Assembly (NCBI RefSeq): GCF_052156635.1
Contig: NZ_JBQKUO010000003.1
Span: 124,001-188,000, forward strand
Direction: 5' to 3'
Source: Nitrospina sp052156635
Lineage (GTDB): Bacteria > Nitrospinota > Nitrospinia > Nitrospinales > Nitrospinaceae
Length of the DNA stretch: 64,000 nt
The notes under the pieces were generated by a model. It did no database searches. It was not told the DNA's origin and was given only the letters and a program-made list of their open reading frames with translations. Positions 25,824 to 32,934 of this stretch are shown here, piece by piece. A program made the position numbers and the translations under genes. Each line of letters begins with the position of its first letter. The stretch's first letter is position 1.

Positions 25824-26447
25824 ATGCCGACGCAGGAAGAAAAAGAGCAGGACGATCTGCTGGTCCGGGACCTGAAGGCGGGCAGTCACGAGGCGTTTGA
25901 AAAAATCGTTGAGTCCTATCAGCGAAAAATCTACGCCCTCGCATTCAACATGACGCGCAACCAGATGGATGCCCAGGACATCACGCAGGAAGTGCTCCTC
26001 AGCATATACAAAAAGATCGATACGTTTCAGGGCAAGTCCGCATTTTCCAGCTGGGTTTACCGGATCACCCTGAACGCGACATACATGAAGCTCCGCAACA
26101 AGAAAAAAGAGCAGTATGTTCCTCTGGATGACATCCTGCCCGCTTTCAATGGAACGGGGTTTCAGACCGAAAAATTGATGGACTGGTCGGATTCGACCGA
26201 ATCCCTGCTGTTCTCCAACGAAACGCGGGAGATCATCGGCAAGGCTGTCGATCAATTGCCGGAAAAAGAGAAGGTGGTGTTCATTCTGCGGGATGTGGAA
26301 GGACTCTCCACCGAAAAGGTGAGCGAGATTCTGGACCTGACCATTGCAGCGGTCAAATCGCGACTGCATCGGGCGCGGCTCTTTTTGCGTAAGAAATTGT
26401 CTCACTATTTTGAAGAATACCAAGCGCAGGGGGAAAAGAAGAAATGA
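25824..26447 (+). CDS. ECF-type RNA polymerase sigma factor
   Basis: A 207-residue sigma70-family ECF factor. Region 2 spans about residues 25-95 ('FEKIVESYQRKIYALAFNMTRNQMDAQDITQEVLLSIYKKI', then 'FSSWVYRITLNATYMKLR'). Region 4 spans about 140-195 ('QLPEKEKVVFILRDVEGLSTEKVSEILDLTIAAVKSRLHRAR'). A 40-residue linker separates them. It overlaps the zinc-finger anti-sigma gene by four bases, the standard ECF/anti-sigma pairing. The long leader may add control. The regulon is unknown; the divergent outer-membrane lipid A gene makes envelope stress a reasonable guess. Confidence 0.93.
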   Translation: MPTQEEKEQDDLLVRDLKAGSHEAFEKIVESYQRKIYALAFNMTRNQMDAQDITQEVLLSIYKKIDTFQGKSAFSSWVYRITLNATYMKLRNKKKEQYVPLDDILPAFNGTGFQTEKLMDWSDSTESLLFSNETREIIGKAVDQLPEKEKVVFILRDVEGLSTEKVSEILDLTIAAVKSRLHRARLFLRKKLSHYFEEYQAQGEKKK

Positions 26448-26683
26448 TCTGCTGTAAGGAATGCATCGATTTGCTGTACGACTACCTGGAAGGGGCGCTG
26501 AGTGAAGAGACTGCAAGCGCACTGGAAGAACACTTTCAGGACTGCCCTCCCTGCATCTCTTTCCTGAACACGTACAAATCCACCAGTGACCTGTGCCGGG
26601 AGACCATGGGAAAGATTGAAATCCCGGAAGTGGTCCAGGCCAAGCTGCGGGATTTCATAAAGGAAAACACCTCCAAAGCCTGA
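26444..26683 (+). CDS. Zinc-finger anti-sigma factor (ZAS)
   Basis: A 79-residue protein with the ZAS motif HxxxCxxC (His30, Cys34, Cys37 in 'EEHFQDCPPC') and further Cys at the N-terminus ('ICCKEC'). It has no membrane segment, so it is a soluble anti-sigma that could sense redox through its thiols. It overlaps the ECF sigma gene by ATGA and should hold that factor inactive. Confidence 0.88.
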   Translation: MICCKECIDLLYDYLEGALSEETASALEEHFQDCPPCISFLNTYKSTSDLCRETMGKIEIPEVVQAKLRDFIKENTSKA

Positions 26684-26741
26684 CTCCCCACTCTCCTCCC
26701 GAAGGGCCGTTTTGGAGGCTCCTGCCTTGATAAAACGATGA

Positions 26742-26770
26742 TTGAAAAAGGGTGGGGATTGATTTAGTAT
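26742..26770 (+). promoter_or_regulatory. Predicted promoter of the DUF151 gene
   Basis: TTGAAA (26742-26747), 17-base spacer, TAGTAT (26765-26770). The leader to the ATG at 26843 is about 66 bases. Confidence 0.55.
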
Positions 26771-26842
26771 TTAAATGTGATCTCCAAAACGACTGCGCCA
26801 AACGGTTTTCTCCTTACCAATTGATTGACGAGGCTGTTCTCA

Positions 26843-27331
26843 ATGGTTGAAATGAAAGTAGATGGGCTCACGCTGGATCCCCTGACGAATATGCCCATCA
26901 TCATTCTCAAGGATCTGGAAGGCAACCGCGCCCTGCCGATCTGGGTTGGTTTTTTCGAAGCGAACGCCATCGCCCTTGAGATTGAAAAAATCTCCACGCC
27001 CCGTCCCATGACCCACGACCTGATGAAAAACCTCATTGGCAACATGAAAGCAGAGATCAACCACATCCTCGTGAGCGAACTCAAGGACAATACTTTCTAC
27101 GCCGTCATTTCCATGGTTCACGGTGGAAGCACATTGAACATTGATTCGCGGCCAAGCGACGCCATCGCCCTGGCGCTTCGGACCAAATCCCCTATCTTTG
27201 TAAACGAAGAAGTCATCGAAGCGGCCAAAAGCCTGGACCTTCCCGACACCAGCAAAGCCTCCCCGGAAGACAAGGACCAGTGGAAGAAGTGGCTGGACAA
27301 CATCAAGCCGCAGGACTTCGGCAACCTCTGA
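26843..27331 (+). CDS. Bifunctional nuclease family protein (DUF151)
   Basis: A 162-residue DUF151 (BFN) protein. The family core is clear: 'MVEMKVDGLTLDP', 'IIILKDLEGNRALPIWVGFFEANAIALEIE', 'RPMTHDLMKNLI', and 'IDSRPSDAIALALRTKSPIFV'. Members include plant BBD nucleases with RNase and DNase activity; in bacteria the role is poorly defined. The C-terminal tail is acidic and Lys-rich. ATG 26843 has GAGG nine bases upstream; a TTG six codons earlier is less likely. Confidence 0.9.
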   Translation: MVEMKVDGLTLDPLTNMPIIILKDLEGNRALPIWVGFFEANAIALEIEKISTPRPMTHDLMKNLIGNMKAEINHILVSELKDNTFYAVISMVHGGSTLNIDSRPSDAIALALRTKSPIFVNEEVIEAAKSLDLPDTSKASPEDKDQWKKWLDNIKPQDFGNL

Positions 27332-27376
27332 GTTTTTTCCACCCATTCCCATCGCCTCCTGAGAAGCAAGGAAAAC

Positions 27377-27404
27377 TTGCGCCGAAACGGGAAAGTTCTA
27401 TATG
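27377..27404 (+). promoter_or_regulatory. Possible promoter of nadK
   Basis: TTGCGC (27377-27382), 16-base spacer, TATATG (27399-27404), about 60 bases before the GTG start. Confidence 0.4.
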
Positions 27405-27463
27405 ATGCCGTAAGGAGTACGCCTGCGTCCGCCGGAAGACGCAGCTTCCCGAAAGGAATTTTC

Positions 27464-28339
27464 GTGGACACCATCAAATCCATCGGCATTTTCTGCAAAC
27501 AGAAACCCCATATCAGCCAGGAAGTCCTCCAGGAACTGGTGGACTGGCTCCGCCAGCGCAACTACCAGGTTTTAATGCCACCCGATACCGCCGCCATCGT
27601 GCAGGAACCCGCCTACGACGGCAGTGACGATATTCCGGGAAAAAGCGATCTGATCATCGTCCTTGGCGGCGACGGCACGTTGCTGAGCGTCGCGCGCCTG
27701 ACCGAAAATCACGAGGTGCCGATCCTCGCCGTCAACCTCGGCAGTCTTGGGTTCCTCACCGAAGTCGCTCTTCCGGAGCTGTACTCGACGCTGGAAAACG
27801 TGCTGAAAGGACAGTCTGCGGTGGAAGACCGCATGCTGCTGCGCTCCTGCCTCAAACGGCACGGCAAGGTTCTACGTAGTGACGCCGCGCTCAACGACGT
27901 GGTCATCAACAAACGCGACGCCCGCATCGTCAACCTGGAAGTGCACGTGAACGATCAGTACATGACGTCGTACCGCGCGGACGGCCTGATCATCGCCACG
28001 CCGACGGGTTCCACGGCGTATTCGCTTTCTGCAGGCGGCCCCATCATTCACCCCAGCATGAACGCCCTGCTGCTCTGCCCCATCTGCCCGTTCACGCTGA
28101 CCAACCGGCCCATCGTCATTCCCGACCGGGCGGTGATCCAGGTAAACCTGACCACGCAGGAGAAAGTGCAGATCACGCTCGACGGTCAACACGGTTACGA
28201 AATGACCAGCGAGGAAACCCTGGAAGTGCAACGCGGCCCCAAGCCGGTTCACCTCATCCAGGCGCCCGGAAAAAACTATTACCAGATCCTGCGACAGAAA
28301 CTGCATTGGGGGCGTCCCGCGGAAGATCGCAAACAATAA
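27464..28339 (+). CDS. nadK: NAD kinase
   Basis: Phosphorylates NAD to NADP using ATP or polyphosphate. The catalytic/nucleotide motif GGDGT is at residues 68-72 ('IIVLGGDGTLL'), followed by 'NLGSLGFLTEV' and the glycine-rich NAD-binding segment 'IATPTGSTAYSLSAGGPIIHP'. 291 residues is normal. I start at GTG 27464 because AAGGAA lies 6 bases upstream and the family N-terminus (IKSIGIFCK) begins there; the ATG-type start 29 codons earlier would add an unrelated leader. The amidase gene follows directly. Confidence 0.95.
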   Translation: MDTIKSIGIFCKQKPHISQEVLQELVDWLRQRNYQVLMPPDTAAIVQEPAYDGSDDIPGKSDLIIVLGGDGTLLSVARLTENHEVPILAVNLGSLGFLTEVALPELYSTLENVLKGQSAVEDRMLLRSCLKRHGKVLRSDAALNDVVINKRDARIVNLEVHVNDQYMTSYRADGLIIATPTGSTAYSLSAGGPIIHPSMNALLLCPICPFTLTNRPIVIPDRAVIQVNLTTQEKVQITLDGQHGYEMTSEETLEVQRGPKPVHLIQAPGKNYYQILRQKLHWGRPAEDRKQ

Positions 28340-28340
28340 C

Positions 28341-29288
28341 ATGGCGCCGCCCGGTCCCCCGGCATCGCACATCATGAACGACACCACCCCCCACGAAGCC
28401 ATCGTCGCCTGCGGCCGAACCATGGATATCGGCTCGCCGGTCGTGTTGTGGAACCAGGCGGGCGGGTTTCGCTGTCCGCATCCGCGCGGACGCGCTGCGT
28501 GTCATCAGCATCCGCCGGAACTGAATGACGCACCGACCCGGCCTTTCGACGCCTACCGGATCGCCGATCCTGAACGTGCTTACGAGGAACTCACGCAAAC
28601 GGTGCACCAGTTGGTCCTGCATTACGACGTGTGCTACACCTCCCGCCACTGCCATGAAGTGCTCCAGAAAAGCGCGTTCATGGGAAGTCATTTTTACCTG
28701 GACCTCGACGGCACTCTCTACCAGACCTGCGACCTGTACTGGAAAACCAACACCGCACCCGCCGATGACCGCAAAGGCAACGAACGCGCCATCCATGTGG
28801 AAATGGCGAACCTCTCGTGGCAGGCACGGGCGGAGGAGTCCGACCTCTACCGCGCCGAGAAGGATTTATACGTGAAACAGGGGAATTACTGGCGGTTGCA
28901 ATTGCCGCAGGCTTACCGGAACACGCTTCGCACCCCCGGTTTTGTGGCCAGGCCGGCGCGAACGTATGGCCAAAGGGGTTATTTCAGCCGCAGGGTCAAC
29001 GGCAAGATGGTTCGCATGTGGGATTTCACGGAAGAACAGTACCAGGCGCTCATTCGGTTGTGTTTCGGCGTCCACGCGCTGTTACCGGGTATTGGTTTGA
29101 AGGTACCCTTCGACAAAAATACAGGCAGAACACCGCTCTCCCGCCTGCGCAATTTCGCCACCTTTCGCGGAATTCTCGGCCACTTTCACGTTCAGGCGGG
29201 CACCACCCCCGGCGTCAAATGCAAATACGACCCCGGATCCGCCTTCGACTGGGGCCGGGTCCGGCGCGCACTGGAAACGCAGGAATAA
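28341..29288 (+). CDS. N-acetylmuramoyl-L-alanine amidase (amidase_2/PGRP fold)
   Basis: A zinc amidase of the T7-lysozyme/PGRP fold that cleaves between MurNAc and the stem peptide. Visible family elements: 'QLVLHYDVCYTS' (first Zn His), 'SHFYLDLDGTLYQTCD', 'ERAIHVEMAN', and 'GHFHVQAGTTPGVKCKYDPGSAFDW' (second His plus Cys/Asp ligand region). 315 residues is longer than the minimal 170-residue domain; the extra includes an insert at about residues 165-230. No signal peptide, so it may act in the cytoplasm in murein recycling. Two candidate starts, 28341 and 28374; the first abuts the nadK stop. Confidence 0.8.
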   Translation: MAPPGPPASHIMNDTTPHEAIVACGRTMDIGSPVVLWNQAGGFRCPHPRGRAACHQHPPELNDAPTRPFDAYRIADPERAYEELTQTVHQLVLHYDVCYTSRHCHEVLQKSAFMGSHFYLDLDGTLYQTCDLYWKTNTAPADDRKGNERAIHVEMANLSWQARAEESDLYRAEKDLYVKQGNYWRLQLPQAYRNTLRTPGFVARPARTYGQRGYFSRRVNGKMVRMWDFTEEQYQALIRLCFGVHALLPGIGLKVPFDKNTGRTPLSRLRNFATFRGILGHFHVQAGTTPGVKCKYDPGSAFDWGRVRRALETQE

Positions 29289-29462
29289 ACAACACGGCTT
29301 CGCAACCCTTCCCGGTAAAATATTTGACCTCTCCCCGCCTTTGAGGTTAGGGTTTAATAATCCCGTTGCCCGATTCCCGTCCCCTCTTCGGTCCGGGACC
29401 GCCTGTTCCTGCACGGAACCCTGCGGTGAAACACCGCTTCATACCATAAGGATTCAATACCC

Positions 29463-29948
29463 ATGAAACTTGGAATATTCCGGGACGAACTTCCCGGCGA
29501 ACGAAAAAGCATCATCAACCTCATCATGGCGGGTTACATGGTGGTGATCGCCATACTCGGCTACATGGCGTTTTACCTGAACATCCAAATGGCCCAGGTG
29601 GAGCGCCTGCTGACGGGCATCGACCCGGTCACACTGAGCGGGGAACAGTTCGGCCTGCTCAAACAATCCCTCATGCGCACCGCGGACCGCCTCGGCAACG
29701 AATCGATCTGGATCGCGGTGGTTGGCGGGTTGTTTTCGCTGATAGCGGCAGGATACACTTATAACCTGGTCATCCGTCCGTTGCGCCAGTTGATCGTTTA
29801 CACGGAAACCGGCAAAGGTGAGCTTCCTGAAATCAAGAACAACAACGAGATCAAGCAACTGATGACGGCCATCCTGGAAAAAGAGGGATCCGGGCCACAG
29901 AACGGGGCGGGTTCCAGACAATCCGCAGAATCTTCCGGCGGACGGTAA
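29463..29948 (+). CDS. Two-helix membrane protein ending in a HAMP-like stub
   Basis: A 161-residue protein with TM1 at about residues 19-40 ('INLIMAGYMVVIAILGYMAFYL') and a short about 40-residue periplasmic loop. TM2 is at about 80-102 ('IWIAVVGGLFSLIAAGYTY'). Directly after TM2, 'NLVIRPLRQLIVYTETGKGELPEIKNNNEIKQLMTAI' has the Pro and Glu pattern of a HAMP domain. No kinase, cyclase or methyl-accepting domain follows, so it may be a partner or remnant of a signalling protein. AAGGA lies upstream of the ATG. A small hairpin (GCGGTG/CACCGC, 29424-29438) precedes the ribosome site. Confidence 0.7.
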   Translation: MKLGIFRDELPGERKSIINLIMAGYMVVIAILGYMAFYLNIQMAQVERLLTGIDPVTLSGEQFGLLKQSLMRTADRLGNESIWIAVVGGLFSLIAAGYTYNLVIRPLRQLIVYTETGKGELPEIKNNNEIKQLMTAILEKEGSGPQNGAGSRQSAESSGGR

Positions 29949-29963
29949 TGAAATGAGGAGAAA

Positions 29964-30791
29964 TCAGGTGCCGGCCAGGTCTTCGGTCATTCCCTCCAGC
30001 TTTTCGGTGAAGGTAAACACTTCGCTTTCCTTCATCCCGATCTCCCCAAGTAGCTGAAGATACTTGAAATAATCCAGTTTCTCTTTCAACTTCTCAAACG
30101 CACGACCGATGGCACGGGGGTTGTCCTCAAGCGGAATGAGGTCGGTGCAGAACAACTCCGGCGTCATTCCACCCAGCCGCGTGTCCTGAAACGTCTCCAC
30201 CAGGCTGGACTGGTACTCGCCTTGTGGAATTGAAACGCGTTCCGATTGTTCCTGTTTCAGGTAGTAAACGCACTTTTCGCGCAGGATAAGTCCTTTTTCC
30301 CAGGGGCCCGCCTGGCCCCAGCGAAGGCGCTCGGCCAGCATGCTGGACAGGCGGTTGGTATAGCGGATGTTGGAAACCGCTTTGGCATGATCTTCCAGCC
30401 GCGCTTCCCGCGCCTTTTCCATTGTTTCCTTGCGTTCCCGCCGCTGTTCCAGACGAAACTTCGGGTCCTGTTTGAACTGTTTCTGCCAGCGTTCATAGCG
30501 TTCAAGATAAAGCTTTTTCATTTCGATATCTTCCAACTCGGAAAACTGCCGAAACGCCTCCAGGAAGTGCAATTCTTTAATTTCTCCCACCGCCTGCTGG
30601 TAACGGAAGTCGTCTTTATTTTTCAGGCTCTGAAAGTAAGGCTGGAAGTAATAATAGGCCATCACCCCGAAGACGATGAACATCAGCGACGCGTAAAAAC
30701 CAGCGATGATCAGTTTTTCGAGCAGGAGCACCGAAAACCGGATTCTCGGCAGTTTGAATTTGAATCTGGATGTGATTTGGGTCCAGTCCAT
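29964..30791 (-). CDS. Uncharacterised single-pass membrane protein
   Basis: No family recognised. 275 residues with one transmembrane helix at about residues 25-50 ('LIIAGFYASLMFIVFGVMAYYYF') after a basic N-terminus. A long charged and probably coiled-coil region follows ('LEQRRERKETMEKAREARLEDHAKA'), then a compact C-terminal domain. GGAGG stands before the ATG. It lies convergent to the HAMP-like protein and both are membrane proteins, which may or may not be meaningful. Confidence 0.7.
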   Translation of the reverse strand: MDWTQITSRFKFKLPRIRFSVLLLEKLIIAGFYASLMFIVFGVMAYYYFQPYFQSLKNKDDFRYQQAVGEIKELHFLEAFRQFSELEDIEMKKLYLERYERWQKQFKQDPKFRLEQRRERKETMEKAREARLEDHAKAVSNIRYTNRLSSMLAERLRWGQAGPWEKGLILREKCVYYLKQEQSERVSIPQGEYQSSLVETFQDTRLGGMTPELFCTDLIPLEDNPRAIGRAFEKLKEKLDYFKYLQLLGEIGMKESEVFTFTEKLEGMTEDLAGT

Positions 30792-30892
30792 GACGGCCCT
30801 CCGTAAAGACCCGTTTCATGTTTCTAGAATAAACAGGCCCCGCAAGTGCGTGGGAAGAATTCCTGGAGATATTGTTTTGGAGAAATCTTTTC

Positions 30893-30911
30893 AATTCTTT
30901 ACGGAAGAATT
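30893..30911. repeat. Inverted repeat upstream of the 275-residue membrane protein
   Basis: AATTCTT (30893-30899) and AAGAATT (30905-30911) flank TACGG. A related GGAAGAATTCC occurs at about 30853-30863. The pair could be operator half-sites for the minus-strand gene starting at 30791. Confidence 0.35.
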
Positions 30912-30971
30912 TCCATAAAGTTGAGGGCCGTGGGGAACACGGGAGGGAGGAGAGGGAGCAAGGGGCCGGGA

Positions 30972-32528
30972 TCAGTGCCGGAAGTGGCGGATGCCGGTGA
31001 ACACCATGGCGATGCCGTGCTCGTCCGCCGCTTCGATCACTTCCTTGTCGCGGATGGAGCCACCGGGCTGGATGATGGCCCGGATGCCGCTTTTCGCCGC
31101 GGCGTCGATGGAATCGCGGAACGGGAAGAAGGCGTCGGAGGCCATCACGCATCCATCCACCGGCTTGTTGGCCTTGTCGATGGCGAGGCGGGCGGAGTCC
31201 ACCCGGCTCATCTGGCCCGCACCGACACCAACGGTCTCGGTATCACGTGCGTAAATGATGGCATTGGATTTGACGTGCTTGGCAACGATCCACGCGAACT
31301 CCAGCGTGCGCAGGGTGGCATCGTCCGGTTGCAGTTTGGTCACCGTTTTGAGCGTGGTGCGGTTGAGCGTGACGTCGTCCGCATTCTGCACCAGCAGGCC
31401 GCCGCCGATACGTTTCAGGTCGAGGCGTTTTTTATCCGGGTTGGTTTGCGCGGTCGGCATCTCCATCACACGCACATTCTTTTTCGCGGCGAACAGGGAC
31501 AGGGCTTCCGGTTCGTAACCCGGAGCGATGACCACCTCCACGAAGTTTTTCAGGATCTCTTCCGCCGTCTGTGCCGTGACCACCTGGTTGAATCCCAACA
31601 CCCCGCCGAATGCGGAGACGGGGTCCGTCTCCCGCGCCCGGATGAACACATCCAGCTGGTCCTTTCCGATGGCGACGCCGCACGGATTGGTGTGTTTGAT
31701 GACCACTGCCGCCGGGTCTTCAAACTCGATGGCGCATTCCCACGCCGCGTTCATGTCGATGAAGTTGTTGAACGACAACTCCTTGCCCTGCAGCTGCCGC
31801 GCCTGCACGACATCTGTCTCCAGCGTCTGGTACTCGCGGTAGAGCGCCGCCGCCTGATGCGGGTTTTCCCCGTAACGCAGGTCCTGAACCTTGAGAAAGG
31901 TCTGCTGGTAGGTGGGCGGAAAGCTGTCCGGGCCTTCGATCTGCAACGACAGGTAACGGTTGATCGCCGCGTCGTATCGCGCGGTCAGGGCAAACGCGTC
32001 GCGGCTCAGCCGCTGGCGCGTGACCTCCGTCACTTCTCCATTATTTGCGTCCATCTCCGCGATGACCACCTTGTAGTCGTCCGGATTGACCACAATGGCG
32101 ACGTCCTTGTAATTTTTCGCGGAGGAGCGCACCATCGTCGGCCCGCCGATGTCGATATTCTCGATCGCGTCGGCAAGCGTGCAGTCGTCGCGTGCGATGG
32201 TTGCCTCAAACGGGTACAGGTTGATGACGACGAGGTCGATGGGTTCGATGCCGTGGTCCTTCATCGCCTGCATGTGTTCGGGGTCGTCGCGGCGTCCCAG
32301 GATGGCCCCGTGCACCTTCGGGTGCAGGGTTTTGATCCGGCCGCCCATCATTTCCGGGAATCCCGTGTAATCGGAAATGGGAATGACCTTGATGCCGTTT
32401 TCTTCCAGCATCCGCGCCGTACCGCCGGTGGAAAGGATCTGCACACCGCGTTCGCTCAACTGCTTGGCGAATTCGACGACATCCGTCTTGTCAGAGACGC
32501 TGATCAGCGCCCGTTTGATGGCTCGCAT
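30972..32528 (-). CDS. purH: Bifunctional AICAR transformylase / IMP cyclohydrolase
   Basis: Catalyses the last two steps to IMP. The N-terminal MGS-like cyclohydrolase domain begins 'KRALISVSDKTDVVEFAKQL' with 'STGGTARMLEENGI' and 'GGRIKTLHPKVHGAIL'. The AICAR transformylase domain carries 'YGENPHQAAALY', 'ELSFNNFIDMNAAWE' and the catalytic Lys-His of 'VVIKHTNPCGVAIG'. 518 residues is normal. It lies 8 bases after an 80-residue small protein, with which it must share a transcript; it is far from the other pur genes here. Confidence 0.97.
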   Translation of the reverse strand: MRAIKRALISVSDKTDVVEFAKQLSERGVQILSTGGTARMLEENGIKVIPISDYTGFPEMMGGRIKTLHPKVHGAILGRRDDPEHMQAMKDHGIEPIDLVVINLYPFEATIARDDCTLADAIENIDIGGPTMVRSSAKNYKDVAIVVNPDDYKVVIAEMDANNGEVTEVTRQRLSRDAFALTARYDAAINRYLSLQIEGPDSFPPTYQQTFLKVQDLRYGENPHQAAALYREYQTLETDVVQARQLQGKELSFNNFIDMNAAWECAIEFEDPAAVVIKHTNPCGVAIGKDQLDVFIRARETDPVSAFGGVLGFNQVVTAQTAEEILKNFVEVVIAPGYEPEALSLFAAKKNVRVMEMPTAQTNPDKKRLDLKRIGGGLLVQNADDVTLNRTTLKTVTKLQPDDATLRTLEFAWIVAKHVKSNAIIYARDTETVGVGAGQMSRVDSARLAIDKANKPVDGCVMASDAFFPFRDSIDAAAKSGIRAIIQPGGSIRDKEVIEAADEHGIAMVFTGIRHFRH

Positions 32529-32536
32529 GGGTTGGG

Positions 32537-32779
32537 TCAGACTCGGTATTTTTTCTTTGAGGGGTTTTTCTGCACCAGCGCGTCCGGGGTCAGCATCTGG
32601 ATTCCCTTGAGCATCCAGACGGGAAACGTGCCATACGATTCCATCATGCCCGGATCTTCCTTGCGCGGGTCCAGTTGACCGGATTCCTCTTCCACAAACT
32701 CGGGTTTGGGGAGGATTCTTTCGGGTTTGGGCGGCGGTGTGTCGATGATGATTTTGCTGTCTTTGTTTTCTTCTGCCAT
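32537..32779 (-). CDS. Small uncharacterised protein upstream of purH
   Basis: An 80-residue, Pro/Lys/Glu-rich cytoplasmic protein without recognisable domain. The N-terminal half ('IIIDTPPPKPERILPKPEF') is probably extended. The C-terminal half ('GTFPVWMLKGIQMLTPDALVQ') looks amphipathic. ATG 32779 has GAGG 7 bases upstream and is preferred over a longer reading starting 30 codons earlier. Eight bases separate it from purH, so translation is probably coupled. Confidence 0.6.
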   Translation of the reverse strand: MAEENKDSKIIIDTPPPKPERILPKPEFVEEESGQLDPRKEDPGMMESYGTFPVWMLKGIQMLTPDALVQKNPSKKKYRV

Positions 32780-32880
32780 AACAACCTCGTGACTCAATAC
32801 CCGCCGGAGGGGCCTTGCGGGAGACCTTCCGGCTTCAGGGTGGAGAGTGATGGTACACTCTTTTTTCACGTTTGAAAATC

Positions 32881-32906
32881 AAAAAAACAGTCCGGGCGGG
32901 ACCGCT
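32881..32906 (-). terminator. Intrinsic terminator after the DUF6178-like gene
   Basis: On the minus strand an 8-bp stem (two G-U pairs) AGCGGTCC/GGACTGTT with a five-base loop is followed by a run of T (complement of A at 32881-32887). Confidence 0.6.
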
Positions 32907-32934
32907 CTCCTAACCTCCTGAAACCACACCGCAT

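Noticed and set aside
25672..25875. A 67-codon ORF in the leader of the sigma factor gene
   Set aside because: No ribosome site, Arg/Pro-rich content typical of noncoding GC-rich DNA, and it overlaps the start of the sigma gene out of frame.
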